From Loktanella salsilacus (GTDB lineage: Bacteria; Pseudomonadota; Alphaproteobacteria; Rhodobacterales; Rhodobacteraceae): DNA of 64,000 nt. Below are positions 50,504-60,519 of the stretch, piece by piece. Made by a program: the position numbers and the translations under genes. The notes under the pieces were generated by a model that was not told the origin of the DNA, did no database searches, and was given only the letters and a program-made list of their open reading frames with translations. How positions within the stretch are numbered: the stretch's first letter is position 1; the number at the start of each line of letters is the position of its first letter. The stretch is from contig NZ_FOTF01000010.1 in NCBI RefSeq assembly GCF_900114485.1, positions 62,001 to 126,000 of the forward strand, read 5' to 3'.

Positions 50504-52551
50504 TGCCTGATCTTCTGATTGAACTCTTCTCTGAAGAAATCCCCGCCCGCATGCAGGCGCAAGCCGCTGCCGATCTGCAAAAGCTGGTCACGAATGGTCT
50601 GGTCGAGGCTGGCCTGACCTACGCCGCCGCCGCCGCCTTTGCGACGCCGCGCCGTTTGGTGCTGTCTATCGAAGACCTGACCGCAGAAAGCCGCGCCGTG
50701 CGCGAAGAGCGTAAGGGCCCCAAGGTCGGCGCGCCGGAAAAGGCGCTTGAAGGGTTCCTGCGATCCACTGGTTTGACGATTGATCAGCTGGAACAGCAAG
50801 AAGACAAAAAAGGCGCGTTCTACGTCGCCGTGATCGATAAGCCGGGCCGCAAAGCCGCCGAGATTATCGCCGAAGTGCTGGAACAAACGATCCGCAACTT
50901 CCCCTGGCCCAAGTCGATGCGCTGGGGCAACGGCACGCTGCGCTGGGTCCGCCCATTGCATACGATCCTATGCATCCTTGTCGGTGACGACGGGGCAGAG
51001 GTCGTGCCGATGGATGTCGACGGCATCGCCGCTGGCAACACCACACGCGGCCACCGCTTTATGGGGCCGGACGCCTTTTCTGTAACCTCTTTCGAGGATT
51101 ACGAGGCGAAGCTAAAGCGCGCCAAGGTCATGCTGCGCGCCGAAGAGCGCGCCGATGCGATCTGGCAGGATGCCACATCGCAGGCTTTTGCGAACGGCCT
51201 CGACGTGGTCGAAGATCGCGGTCTGCTGGCCGAAGTCGCGGGTCTTGTCGAATGGCCCGTCGTGCTAATGGGCCGGATTGACGACCAGTTTCTGGACCTG
51301 CCGGCAGAGGTTTTGCAAACCTCGATGAAAGAGCATCAGAAGTTCTTCTCTGTCCGTGATGCGAAATCGGGCCGGATCGAACGCTTTATCACCGTGGCCA
51401 ATATCGAAACCGCCGACGATGGCGCGACGATTTTGAACGGCAACCAGCGCGTGCTGTCTGCCCGTTTGGCAGATGCAAAGTTCTTCTGGGACAATGACTT
51501 GCGGGTCGCTAAGGCTGGCATGCAGCCATGGCTGGACGGTCTGGCCAATGTTACTTTCCACAACAAACTGGGCAGCCAGCGTGACCGGATCGACCGGATC
51601 GCCGCCCTAGCGCGCGACATCGCGCCCGTTGTCGGGGCTGATGCGGATCAAGCATTTGAGGCCGCGCAGATCGCCAAGGCTGACCTGCGGTCTGAAATGG
51701 TTGGGGAATTCCCTGAACTTCAAGGGCTTATGGGCCGTTACTATGCGCTGGCCGCTGGCCGCGCCGAAGCCGTCGCCGCCGCATCCGAGGCGCATTGGAA
51801 GCCGCAAGGCCCGTCCGACATGGTCCCCACCGCGCCCGTGTCCGTCGCCGTCGCGCTGGCTGACAAGCTGGACACCTTGACCGGTTTCTGGACGATCGAC
51901 GAAAAGCCGACGGGTTCCAAGGACCCCTTTGCGCTGCGCCGTGCCGCCCTTGGCGTCATTCGCCTCGTGCTGGAAAACAACCTGCGCCTGACGCTGAACC
52001 GGATTTTCGGTGAAAACTCTTGGTCTCCGTCGCTGCTGGCCTTCTTCCACGACCGCCTGAAGGTCTATCTGAAAGACCTGAATATCCGCCACGACGTCAT
52101 CGACGCCTGCATCGCGATGCCGGGCAGCGACGACCTGACGCTGTTGGTCAAGCGCGCAAAGGCGTTGCAAGCGACGTTGGAGACTGACGACGGTGAAAAC
52201 CTGATCCAAGGCTTCAAACGCGCCAACAATATTCTGACGCAGGCCGAAGAAAAGGACGGCGTCGAATACTCTTATGGCGCGGACATCAAGTTCGCCGAAG
52301 ATCCGGCTGAAAAGGCGCTGTTCACAGCCCTTGATACCGCCGAAGCCCTGATCGCCCCAGCGATGGAGGCCGAGGATTTCGGCGCAGCGATGGCGGCGAT
52401 GGCTACATTGCGCGGCCCGATTGACCAGTTCTTTACCGATGTGCAGGTAAATGCCGAAAGCCAGATCTTGCGACGCAATCGCTTGAACATGCTGTCGCGC
52501 ATTCGCCAGATCTGTCTGTCAGTGGCCGATCTGACCAAAATCGAAGGCTAA
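50503..52551 (+). CDS. glyS: Glycine-tRNA ligase beta subunit
   Basis: The 682-residue beta subunit begins PDLLIELFSEEIPARMQAQA, the standard GlyS start. It contains FPWPKSMRWGNGTLRWVRPL, the HD-like region (about 390-480), and a C-terminal anticodon-binding domain (NRLNMLSRIRQICLSVADLT). It binds tRNA-Gly for the GlyQ catalytic subunit. Its start codon shares a base with the stop of the preceding small gene. Confidence 0.97.
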   Translation: MPDLLIELFSEEIPARMQAQAAADLQKLVTNGLVEAGLTYAAAAAFATPRRLVLSIEDLTAESRAVREERKGPKVGAPEKALEGFLRSTGLTIDQLEQQEDKKGAFYVAVIDKPGRKAAEIIAEVLEQTIRNFPWPKSMRWGNGTLRWVRPLHTILCILVGDDGAEVVPMDVDGIAAGNTTRGHRFMGPDAFSVTSFEDYEAKLKRAKVMLRAEERADAIWQDATSQAFANGLDVVEDRGLLAEVAGLVEWPVVLMGRIDDQFLDLPAEVLQTSMKEHQKFFSVRDAKSGRIERFITVANIETADDGATILNGNQRVLSARLADAKFFWDNDLRVAKAGMQPWLDGLANVTFHNKLGSQRDRIDRIAALARDIAPVVGADADQAFEAAQIAKADLRSEMVGEFPELQGLMGRYYALAAGRAEAVAAASEAHWKPQGPSDMVPTAPVSVAVALADKLDTLTGFWTIDEKPTGSKDPFALRRAALGVIRLVLENNLRLTLNRIFGENSWSPSLLAFFHDRLKVYLKDLNIRHDVIDACIAMPGSDDLTLLVKRAKALQATLETDDGENLIQGFKRANNILTQAEEKDGVEYSYGADIKFAEDPAEKALFTALDTAEALIAPAMEAEDFGAAMAAMATLRGPIDQFFTDVQVNAESQILRRNRLNMLSRIRQICLSVADLTKIEG

Positions 52552-52639
52552 CGCTGCGACGAAAGTCTAACGGCGTTACCTTTTCTTTACACACGCTCAT
52601 GCTGCACCCTATGCTGCGTGTGAACAAAGGATCGCCGCA

Positions 52640-55225
52640 GTGCAGCAAATCGACTTTCAGGACGTGACATTGATCACGCCAACCGCAGCCATGTCAGCGG
52701 CCGTACACGGGGGGCGCGCCAAATGTTTGCAGCGGCTCATTCGCCTTGGCATGCCAGTGCCGACAACGCTCGCGCTGTCATTCGATGCGGTCTTGCAGAT
52801 TGCCAAAGGGCATTTGCCAGATTTGGCTGCGATGCTGGACCCCTTTGGGCCAAGTCCCTTGCTATCCGTGCGGCCGTCTTCGCAAGACCCTGACTGGGGC
52901 GGGCCGGGGGCGATCCTGAATATCGGCATGAACGACGAAAGCCACGCCGCACTGTCCAAGCGCGTGGGCGAGGCAGCGGCAACGGCGCTTTATGTTCGAT
53001 TTGTGCAATCTTATGCAATCCACGTGGTCCGATTGGACCCTGATGTGTTCGATTTTCCCAACCTTTCGGATGCGAGCGTTCTGCGCGCCGCGCTTGAAAC
53101 CTTTGAAGCAGAGGCTGATGAGCCTTTTCCTCAGGATGTCTCGGTCCAGTTGTCCGAAGTCCTGCGGTCGATGGCGCGCGCTTGGGACGGCACCAGTGCC
53201 CGCCTGCTGCGCGAGGCGAAAGGCGCGCCCGTCGATGCGGGCCTAGGTTTGGTTGTGCAGGCGCTCGCGCTAGGGGTTGGCGCGGATGAAAGCGGCTCTG
53301 GCGTTATTCAGTTCGTCAGCTCTGCCACGGGGCAGCCACAGATTATTGGCCGTTACCTGAGTCAAAGTCAGGGCCGCGAGGCGCTGAATGACCGCGCAGG
53401 CGCGATTTACCTGACCTCTGACCCGCGCGGCCCCGCGCTAGAGGATATTAGTCCGGATAATTTCGCAGCCCTTGTTAGTTACGGCGCGATTGCCCGGACC
53501 CGTCTGCGCGAAGAGATGCAGATCGAATTTACGTTAGAAGACAACGTGTTGCACATCCTAGACGCGGTGCGCATCCAGCGGTCTAGCCGCGCATTGGTGC
53601 AAATTGCTGTGGCGCTTGCCACCGATGAAGTGATCCCGCGCGAAGAGGCCGTGATGCGCGTGCCGCCCAATGCGCTGTCGGAAATGCTGCACCGGCAAGT
53701 CGACCCCTCTGCCATCCGCGACATCATTGTGCGCGGCATCGGGGCTAGCCCCGGCGCCGCGACGGGCCGGATCGTATTGACCGCTGCCGAAGCGCAGGCC
53801 AGCGCCGCGCGCGGCGAGGCGTGTATTCTGGTCCGCCGAGAGACGACGCCAGAGGATATTCGCGGCATGCACGCGGCGCAGGCCGTGCTGACGATGCGCG
53901 GGGGAATCACCAGCCATGCCGCCGTGATCGGGCGCGGCCTTGGCGTGCCCTGCGTTGTGGGTGCGTCTGACCTGACGATCGACCGCAAGCGGCAGGAAAT
54001 CGTGGCCCCCGGCGGGCGCCGATTCGCGTCCGGCGACACAATTACGGTGGATGGCACAACCGGAACGGTCCTTGCTGGTGCGCCAGACATGCTAGAGGCG
54101 ACTTTGGACGATGCCTTTCAAACTTTGCTGGCTTGGGCCGATGATTTTCGTGACATTGGCGTGCGCGCCAACGCCGATACGCCCGCCGATGCGCAGACCG
54201 CCAGCAACTTTGCCGCCGAGGGAATCGGGCTGTGCCGGACGGAACATATGTTCTTTGAAGGTGACCGCCTTGGCGTGATGCGAGAGATGATTTTTGCCGA
54301 AACCGCCGATGATCGCCGGGTGGTTTTGGACCGTTTGATGCCGATGCAGCGCGCTGATTTCGTCAAGCTTTTCAGCATCATGGACGGGCAGCCCGTGACG
54401 ATTCGCCTCTTTGATATGCCGCTGCACGAATTCCTGCCCTACGATAAAGCAGGCCAGCGCGATCTGGCGGAACAATTGGCCATGCCGGTCAGCATCGTGA
54501 CCGATCGTGTGCAGGCGCTTTCGGAATATAACCCGATGCTGGGCATGCGCGGCGTGCGGCAAGGAATCGCTGTGCCCGAAATCTATGACATGCAGGCCCG
54601 CGCCATCTTTGAGGCGGTCGCTGATGTCGCTGGGCGCGGCCTTCCGGTGCAGCCAGAGATCATGATTCCCTTGATCAGCGCCATGCGCGAGGTCGAGCTG
54701 ATCAAGGGCCGCATCGACGCCATCGCAGCAGCCGTGCAGCGCGAGACGGGGGTCAGCTTTGCCTTCAAGCTTGGCGTTATGGTCGAAACACCCCGTGCCG
54801 CATTGCGGGCGCAGGATATCGTTAAGTATGCATCGTTTTTATCGTTTGGAACGAACGACTTGACGCAGATGACCTATGGTCTGTCCCGCGACGATGCGGG
54901 GCGTTTTATGTCTGCATATGTGCAGCAAGGCGTCTATGAAGAGGACCCTTTTCACACGCTGGACCTTGATGGCGTAGGAGAGCTTTTGGCGATTGGCGCG
55001 GCGCGGGGCCGGGCCGGGCGGCCTGATGTTGTGGTGTCGATTTGCGGCGAACATGGCGGTACGCGGGCCGCGATCGGATTCTGCAGGACTCAGAAATTCA
55101 ATTATGTCTCCTGTTCTCCGTTTCGGGTGCCGCTTGCGCGACTTTCCGCCGCCCAACTGGCGCTGGCAGAGCAGATGCCCGCAGGTGGGCGCCGTGCGAC
55201 GATGCCGCCAATCTCAATGAAATAA
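52640..55225 (+). CDS. Pyruvate phosphate dikinase homologue with an altered ATP-grasp domain
   Basis: The 861-residue protein has the PPDK domain order. The swivelling phosphohistidine domain (GGITSHAAVIGRGLGVPCVV, H426) and PEP/pyruvate TIM barrel (GIGLCRTEHMFFEGDRL; SICGEHGG, C802) look intact. The H-C spacing of 376 equals that of the Clostridium symbiosum enzyme (H455, C831). In the N-terminal ATP-grasp half the GGK lysine is arginine (GGRAK, R26), the E296 position is kept, and the glutamine 12 residues later is D308 (LDAV instead of LQTR). ATP use is therefore doubtful. It starts with GTG at 52640, 88 bp after glyS. Confidence 0.85.
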   Translation: MQQIDFQDVTLITPTAAMSAAVHGGRAKCLQRLIRLGMPVPTTLALSFDAVLQIAKGHLPDLAAMLDPFGPSPLLSVRPSSQDPDWGGPGAILNIGMNDESHAALSKRVGEAAATALYVRFVQSYAIHVVRLDPDVFDFPNLSDASVLRAALETFEAEADEPFPQDVSVQLSEVLRSMARAWDGTSARLLREAKGAPVDAGLGLVVQALALGVGADESGSGVIQFVSSATGQPQIIGRYLSQSQGREALNDRAGAIYLTSDPRGPALEDISPDNFAALVSYGAIARTRLREEMQIEFTLEDNVLHILDAVRIQRSSRALVQIAVALATDEVIPREEAVMRVPPNALSEMLHRQVDPSAIRDIIVRGIGASPGAATGRIVLTAAEAQASAARGEACILVRRETTPEDIRGMHAAQAVLTMRGGITSHAAVIGRGLGVPCVVGASDLTIDRKRQEIVAPGGRRFASGDTITVDGTTGTVLAGAPDMLEATLDDAFQTLLAWADDFRDIGVRANADTPADAQTASNFAAEGIGLCRTEHMFFEGDRLGVMREMIFAETADDRRVVLDRLMPMQRADFVKLFSIMDGQPVTIRLFDMPLHEFLPYDKAGQRDLAEQLAMPVSIVTDRVQALSEYNPMLGMRGVRQGIAVPEIYDMQARAIFEAVADVAGRGLPVQPEIMIPLISAMREVELIKGRIDAIAAAVQRETGVSFAFKLGVMVETPRAALRAQDIVKYASFLSFGTNDLTQMTYGLSRDDAGRFMSAYVQQGVYEEDPFHTLDLDGVGELLAIGAARGRAGRPDVVVSICGEHGGTRAAIGFCRTQKFNYVSCSPFRVPLARLSAAQLALAEQMPAGGRRATMPPISMK

Positions 55226-55348
55226 GGTGAATCGGGCGCGAATTTAGGGGCCAAGACAGGTACGGCAAGAATCTGCCAGCCCCAAAGGTGGACCATCAGA
55301 TAAATTTTCCCTATGACGGCGCGGCCTGTACGGGGCTGACCGTGCGGA

Positions 55349-56038
55349 ATGAAAGCCCGACTGATGACCATCACCCTGCGCCGCACGCTGATTGCAGCGA
55401 TTACCCTTGTCAGCGTTTCGATCGCCGTACCGGCGTCCGCTGAAGAAGTGATCTCTGCCCGGTTGGGTGCGGTTCTGGGTCAAGAACGTCAGGCCTTGCA
55501 AATTGTTCCCGATACCCGCCTGTCTGCGTTGACGGCCGTTCCCGAAAGCGCCCGGCGCAACGCGATGCCAACGGACGGTGATGCGGTCATGACGGAGTCG
55601 TTTTTGTCCACCATGACCACGCCCAAGGGTAATTCCGAATGGGAATGTCTGGCCGATGCCCTGTATTTCGAGGCACGCGGCGAATCGCTTCAGGGCATCT
55701 TTGCCGTGGGCGAGGTGATTATGAACCGCGTCGACAGCGCCGAATACCCCAACACGATCTGCGGTGTGGTGCATCAGGGGACGGGCCGGAAATTTGCCTG
55801 CCAGTTTACGTGGACTTGCGACAACAACTCTGACGCGATCGGCAATCCAGCCGCCTTTGGCCGCGTCGGCAAGGTTGCGAAACTGCTGGTCGACGGTCTG
55901 CCGCGCCGCCTGACGTCTGGCGCGACGCATTACCACACCAAAGCCGTGCACCCATCCTGGGCGAACCGCTTTCCGCGCACCGCCAGCATTGGCGCGCATT
56001 ACTTCTATAAGCAGCCCACGCGCAGCGCCTCGAACTAA
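55349..56038 (+). CDS. Cell wall hydrolase, SleB family
   Basis: The 229-residue exported protein has a signal peptide (LRRTLIAAITLVSVSIAVPA, cleavage after ASA near residue 31) and a SleB-type hydrolase domain. Diagnostic blocks are CLADALYFEARGESLQGIFA (with the catalytic-type glutamate), VGEVIMNRVDS, CQFTWTCDN, and GATHYHTKAVHPSWA. It cleaves peptidoglycan, probably in the periplasm; SleB proteins are spore cortex enzymes in firmicutes, but this family is widespread in non-sporing alphaproteobacteria. Two cysteine pairs may form disulphides. Confidence 0.9.
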   Translation: MKARLMTITLRRTLIAAITLVSVSIAVPASAEEVISARLGAVLGQERQALQIVPDTRLSALTAVPESARRNAMPTDGDAVMTESFLSTMTTPKGNSEWECLADALYFEARGESLQGIFAVGEVIMNRVDSAEYPNTICGVVHQGTGRKFACQFTWTCDNNSDAIGNPAAFGRVGKVAKLLVDGLPRRLTSGATHYHTKAVHPSWANRFPRTASIGAHYFYKQPTRSASN

Positions 56039-56101
56039 GGTTCCTTGCGGCCTTGCGGTGTCGGCGTTATGCCGACGCCATCACAAAACGCGGGGCAGGG
56101 C

Positions 56102-57025
56102 ATGACCGACGACATTCGACTGGCCTTTGCGCACCCGTCAGAGCGGGCCGCTGCCAGCACCGATATCCCCTATGACCGGATTTCCCTGCGGGATTATGTG
56201 GTCGAGGTCGAAATCGGTGCCTTTCAGCAGGAACGCGGCCACCTGCAGCGTGTGCGTTTTAACGTCGTGGTCGAGGTGTTGCCGCAGACTGGCCCCATCG
56301 ACGACGACGTCGACCGTATCCTGTCCTATGACCGCGTGACCGAAGCCATCGGCGAAGAGCTGAAGGCAGAGCGGATCAACCTTCTGGAAACCCTCGCAGC
56401 GCGTGTTGCGGAACGCATCTTGCTGGAACCGCAGGCCGAGCGCGTGTTCGTGCGCATCGAAAAGCTGGATCGTGGTCCGTTTTCGCTGGGCGTTGAAATC
56501 ATGCGCGCGCGCGGCGGTGATCGCCCAGCCGGGCAGGAACACGCCGTCGCCCCGCATCCGCGCGTGCTGTTCCTGTCGCAAGAGGCGGTGCATGCCGATC
56601 ACCTGACCGGCTGGCTGGATCAGGCGATCGCGATGGACGCCCCGCTGATCGTGTGCGTCGGCGCTGCTGACAGCCCCGCCCCGCAGGCCCGTCACGCCTT
56701 GGCCCAGCGGCGGATTGATCTGCTGGCGATTGAGCAAAACGCGTGGGTCTTGGCCGCCCGCGATCCGCGCTTGATCGTGGTTGGCAGCCGGACGGAACTG
56801 GATTGGGCGATGAAAAACGGCCAGACCTGTATCTGGGCCCCTTCTAAAATCGTGCTCGATGCTGTCGACGGGCCGTCAGCCGGATCACAGGACACGGCGG
56901 CCTTGGTCGCGTGGTTTGCTGGGCAGATGGACGCGGCAGAACTGGTCTTGATTGGCGCGGACACGCCGCAGGGTGCACCTGTGCCAGCACGGTCTTTGCC
57001 TGTCGATGCGCCGCGCCTGACATGA
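56102..57025 (+). CDS. folB: Dihydroneopterin aldolase fused to an additional C-terminal domain
   Basis: The 307-residue protein has an N-terminal FolB domain (about 20-135): YDRISLRDYVVEVEIGAFQQ, the LSYDRVTEAIGEEL helix and INLLETLAARVAERIL with the active-site glutamate. A C-terminal domain of about 165 residues (VLFLSQEAV to the end) has alternating hydrophobic strands. It weakly resembles the amino-acid-kinase fold (LLAIEQNAWVLA, CIWAPSKIV, DTAALVAWFAGQM). FolB converts dihydroneopterin to hydroxymethyl-dihydropterin. It overlaps folP by 4 bp. The ATG at 56102 is the first one close to homology. Confidence 0.87.
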   Translation: MTDDIRLAFAHPSERAAASTDIPYDRISLRDYVVEVEIGAFQQERGHLQRVRFNVVVEVLPQTGPIDDDVDRILSYDRVTEAIGEELKAERINLLETLAARVAERILLEPQAERVFVRIEKLDRGPFSLGVEIMRARGGDRPAGQEHAVAPHPRVLFLSQEAVHADHLTGWLDQAIAMDAPLIVCVGAADSPAPQARHALAQRRIDLLAIEQNAWVLAARDPRLIVVGSRTELDWAMKNGQTCIWAPSKIVLDAVDGPSAGSQDTAALVAWFAGQMDAAELVLIGADTPQGAPVPARSLPVDAPRLT

Positions 57026-58029
57026 GCCTTTATTACCGCCCGCTGCCGCAGCTAGACGCCGCGCGTCCGGCTGACGCGCTGACCCTTGCGGGGGGCTGGT
57101 GCTGGTTCGACAAGGTCGAGGTGTTGTCCCGCACCGCGCCGCCCCGGATTGTTCCAGCCGCTGACGTGCCCCAAGACGTGCTGCTGCGCCTGACCGCGCC
57201 GCGCGCGCCGGTCGCAGGGCTGGGCATGGGCCAAGTTCAGATCATGGGCATCCTGAACGTGACGCCGGACAGTTTTTCCGACGGGGGGGCCTTCATTGCG
57301 CCCGATGCGGCGCTGGCCCAAGCCTTTGCGATGCAGGCGGATGGCGCAAGTATCATCGACGTTGGCGGCGAAAGCACACGGCCCGGCGCAGCGCTCGTAC
57401 CCGACGCCGAAGAGCTTGCCCGCACCGCCCCGGTGATCGCCGCCCTGCGCGAACAAAGCGACATCGCGATCTCTATCGACACGCGCAAGGGCGGTGTTGC
57501 GCGCGCGGCGGTCGCTATGGGGGCGGGCCTGATCAACGATGTCTCTGCGATGACCTGGGACCCGCAGATGGCGCAGATTGCGGCGGATAGTGGCCAGCCG
57601 ATCTGCCTGATGCATGCCAAGGGTGATCCCGAAACGATGCAGTTGGGCCCGCAGTACGACGATGTGCTGCTGGATGTCTTTGACTATCTGGCAGACCGCA
57701 TTGCCGTGGCAGAGGCAGCAGGCATTCCCCGGGATCGCATCGTCGTCGATCCGGGCATCGGATTTGGCAAGACGCAAGAGCATAACCTTGCCCTATTGCG
57801 GCGTCTGTCGCTGTTCCACGCCTTTGGCTGCCCGATCTTGCTGGGCGCATCGCGCAAGCGGTTCATCGGCACGATCACAGGGGCGCAGGCGGCGGCGGGC
57901 CGGATGGCGGGCTCGCTTGCGGTGACATTGGCAGGCGTCGCGCAGGGGGTGCAAATCCACCGTGTGCACGATACAAAAGAGGCAAAAGCGGCCTGTGATA
58001 TGGCCCGCGCCCTACGAGGACAGGACTGA
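57022..58029 (+). CDS. folP: Dihydropteroate synthase
   Basis: The 335-residue TIM barrel has [15 protein letters not shown] (near 75), [47 protein letters not shown] and the C-terminal [13 protein letters not shown]. These are all core DHPS signatures. It joins hydroxymethyl-dihydropterin pyrophosphate with p-aminobenzoate and is the sulfonamide target. The N-terminus is about 70 residues longer than E. coli FolP. It overlaps folB (ATGA) and glmM (one base). FolK, which supplies the pyrophosphorylated substrate, is not in this cluster. Confidence 0.95.
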   Translation: MSLYYRPLPQLDAARPADALTLAGGWCWFDKVEVLSRTAPPRIVPAADVPQDVLLRLTAPRAPVAGLGMGQVQIMGILNVTPDSFSDGGAFIAPDAALAQAFAMQADGASIIDVGGESTRPGAALVPDAEELARTAPVIAALREQSDIAISIDTRKGGVARAAVAMGAGLINDVSAMTWDPQMAQIAADSGQPICLMHAKGDPETMQLGPQYDDVLLDVFDYLADRIAVAEAAGIPRDRIVVDPGIGFGKTQEHNLALLRRLSLFHAFGCPILLGASRKRFIGTITGAQAAAGRMAGSLAVTLAGVAQGVQIHRVHDTKEAKAACDMARALRGQD

Positions 58030-59372
58030 TGGCAGATAAGATTTTCGGAACCGATGGCATTCGCGGCAAGGCCAACGCCTATCCCATGACCGCCGATATG
58101 GCCCTGCGCATCGGGGCTGCTGCGGGTCGTTATTTCCGCAACGACGGGTCCAACGGGCACCGCGTTGTGATCGGTAAGGACACGCGCCTGTCGGGCTATA
58201 TGTTCGAAAACGCGCTGACGGCGGGTCTGACCAGCACGGGCATGAATGTGCTGCTGCTGGGACCTGTGCCAACGCCTGCGGTGGGGCTGCTGACCAGTTC
58301 GATGCGGGCGGATATGGGGATTATGATCTCTGCCAGCCACAACCCGCACCACGACAATGGGATCAAGTTCTTTGGCCCTGACGGGTTTAAACTGTCGGAC
58401 GCCGCAGAAGAGGAAATTACCCGTCTGGTTTTTGACGGGGTGGAGCCTGCGCAGGCGAACAATATCGGCCGCGCGAAGCGGATCGACGATGGCCGTTTTC
58501 GCTATGCGGAACGGCTCAAGGCGATTTTCCCGGCGGGTATGCGGCTGGATGGTCTGAAGGTCGTGATCGATTGCGCCAATGGCGCAGGCTACAAAGTCGC
58601 GCCAGAGGTGCTGTGGGAGCTGGGGGCCACGGTCATCCCTGTGGGCACCGCGCCGAACGGGTACAACATCAACGACGGCTGCGGCTCTACCAATACGTCG
58701 GCTGCGGCGAAGGCGATTATCAGTCACGGTGCGGATGTGGGCATCTGTCTGGACGGCGACGCGGACCGGGTGATGATCCTGGACGAGACAGGCCGCGTGG
58801 CTGACGGCGACCAGCTGATGGCGCTGATGGCGCATCGCTGGGCGCAGGCGGGCAAGCTGGCGAATGGCACGCTGGTTGCGACAGTGATGTCGAACCTGGG
58901 GCTAGAGCGCTATTTGGAGGCGCAGGGGCTGCGGCTGGAGCGCACGAACGTCGGTGACCGCTATGTGGTCGAGGCAATGCGCAAATCGGGCCACAATCTG
59001 GGCGGTGAACAGTCAGGTCACATCGTGATGACCGACTATGCCACCACGGGTGACGGCCTGCTGGCGGGCCTGCAATTTCTGGCCGCGATGATCGAGACGG
59101 GCCAGCCCGCATCAAGCCTGACCCATAGTTTTGAAACCGTGCCGCAAATGCTGAAAAACGTGCGCTACACCGCTGGCAGTGATCCTTTGGCCGCGCAGGC
59201 GGTGCAGGACTGTATTGCAGCCGCCGAGGTGCAGCTGGTCGGCAAAGGGCGGCTGCTGATCCGGAAATCTGGAACCGAGCCGCTTATTCGCGTCATGGCG
59301 GAATGCGAGGACCCGGATTTGCTGTTGCAGGTCGTGGACGGGATTGTCGACGAAGTTTCGCGGGCGGGGTGA
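58029..59372 (+). CDS. glmM: Phosphoglucosamine mutase
   Basis: The 447-residue enzyme interconverts glucosamine-6-phosphate and glucosamine-1-phosphate for UDP-GlcNAc synthesis. It begins [13 protein letters not shown]; the phosphoserine is S103 in [13 protein letters not shown]; the Mg2+ loop is [11 protein letters not shown] (near 240); the sugar-binding GGEQSGHI (near 325) and phosphate-binding [12 protein letters not shown] are present. It starts at the last base of the folP stop, reproducing the folP-glmM order common in bacteria. Confidence 0.97.
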   Translation: MADKIFGTDGIRGKANAYPMTADMALRIGAAAGRYFRNDGSNGHRVVIGKDTRLSGYMFENALTAGLTSTGMNVLLLGPVPTPAVGLLTSSMRADMGIMISASHNPHHDNGIKFFGPDGFKLSDAAEEEITRLVFDGVEPAQANNIGRAKRIDDGRFRYAERLKAIFPAGMRLDGLKVVIDCANGAGYKVAPEVLWELGATVIPVGTAPNGYNINDGCGSTNTSAAAKAIISHGADVGICLDGDADRVMILDETGRVADGDQLMALMAHRWAQAGKLANGTLVATVMSNLGLERYLEAQGLRLERTNVGDRYVVEAMRKSGHNLGGEQSGHIVMTDYATTGDGLLAGLQFLAAMIETGQPASSLTHSFETVPQMLKNVRYTAGSDPLAAQAVQDCIAAAEVQLVGKGRLLIRKSGTEPLIRVMAECEDPDLLLQVVDGIVDEVSRAG

Positions 59373-59390
59373 GTTTAAGGCATTGGCGGA

Positions 59391-59433
59391 CTGGGGCTCT
59401 GCCCCAGACCCCGAGGTATTTCCGACCAGAAGA
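59391..59433 (+). repeat. Hairpin plus dispersed repeat copy C after glmM
   Basis: CTGGGGC, TCT and GCCCCAG form a 7-bp hairpin (59391-59407). It is followed at 59414-59433 by AGGTATTTCCGACCAGAAGA, 13/20 matching the copy at 63072. It fills the 74-bp convergent gap between glmM and the DMT transporter and may act as a terminator. Confidence 0.5.
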
Positions 59434-59446
59434 AGGGTGGCCCGGG

Positions 59447-60361
59447 TCAGGCGCGGGCGAAGAGTTTGCGCAGGCTGCCCCATTGGCTGATTGCGAGGCC
59501 GCAGAGGATCAGGGCAAGGGCTGCGAAAAAGCGGAGCGGCAGCGTTTCTGACAAGATCAGCGCACCGCACAGGACCGACCACAGCGGGACTTGATAGTTC
59601 ACCAGCGTCATAAAGACCGAACCTGCCGAGCGGATCACGATAACGCGCAGGAGTGTCGCAAGGGCTGTGGGAAACAGGCCGAGGAATACGATGGCGGCCA
59701 TGTGCAGCGGCGCGGCGGGGCCGGGGACCCCCTCGAACAGCAGCATGGCGGGGATCAGCACGGCAGAGCCGACGCCGAGGGTCAGCGCGCCCAGCACAAT
59801 CGGGTCGATTGGCGGACAGCGCCGCGTCATGATGCTGGCGATGGCGTAAGAGCCTGCGGCGGTCAGGCAGGCGAGTTGGCCCAGCGGCTCCATCCCCGAT
59901 CCGATGCGCAGCACGCCGGGGCCGATCAGGACTAGCGCGCCCAAGAAGCCGACGCAGACGCCGATCAGGCGGCGGGTGGAGAGCGGCTCGTCGCTGAAAA
60001 TATGCGCCAAGGGCAGAACGAAAAGCGGCAGCGCCGCCATCGAAATTCCGGCGAAGGCAGAAGGCACATATTGTTGCCCCCACGACAGCAGGGCAAAGGG
60101 CAGCGCGGTGTTCAGCACGCCAATGAAGGCAAGGTATTTGATCAGGCGCGGCGTGAACTCTGGCCAAGGGCGGCGCATGGCCGCTTGCAGTATAAAGAGC
60201 GCCAGCGCGCCAAGCGATGTGCGTGCGCAGGCGACAGTCAGCGGGCCGTAGCCCTGCAAAGCTACTGCGACGACCATGAATGTGCCGCCCCAGATGACGC
60301 CTAATAGCCCGATCGAGGCCCAATTGCTGGTGGTCGGGGCGGAGGCTTGGGCGGCTTGCAT
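59447..60361 (-). CDS. EamA/DMT family transporter
   Basis: The 304-residue protein has about ten transmembrane helices in two EamA repeats: SIGLLGVIWGGTFMVVAVAL at the start, ALPFALLSWGQQYVPSAFAG, and the second-repeat block FMTLVNYQVPLWSVLCGALI with LILCGLAISQWG. It is a metabolite exporter of RhaT/YedA-like architecture; substrate unknown. The ATG at 60361 is chosen; a TTG four codons upstream is the alternative. It is divergent from the aldehyde dehydrogenase gene. Confidence 0.9.
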   Translation of the reverse strand: MQAAQASAPTTSNWASIGLLGVIWGGTFMVVAVALQGYGPLTVACARTSLGALALFILQAAMRRPWPEFTPRLIKYLAFIGVLNTALPFALLSWGQQYVPSAFAGISMAALPLFVLPLAHIFSDEPLSTRRLIGVCVGFLGALVLIGPGVLRIGSGMEPLGQLACLTAAGSYAIASIMTRRCPPIDPIVLGALTLGVGSAVLIPAMLLFEGVPGPAAPLHMAAIVFLGLFPTALATLLRVIVIRSAGSVFMTLVNYQVPLWSVLCGALILSETLPLRFFAALALILCGLAISQWGSLRKLFARA

Positions 60362-60519
60362 GGGTATGGGCAACTTTGGATTGGGAACTGGCCCTGCCTA
60401 GCGCAGGATTGCGGGCATGGGAACGCGCAAAGGGGGCGCGCGTGCCAAAGTGTCGGGCTAGGCCGCGCCGTGACGACGCGTTAGACTTGATTGCTGCGCG
60501 CAAGCAGGGATCATGGGGC

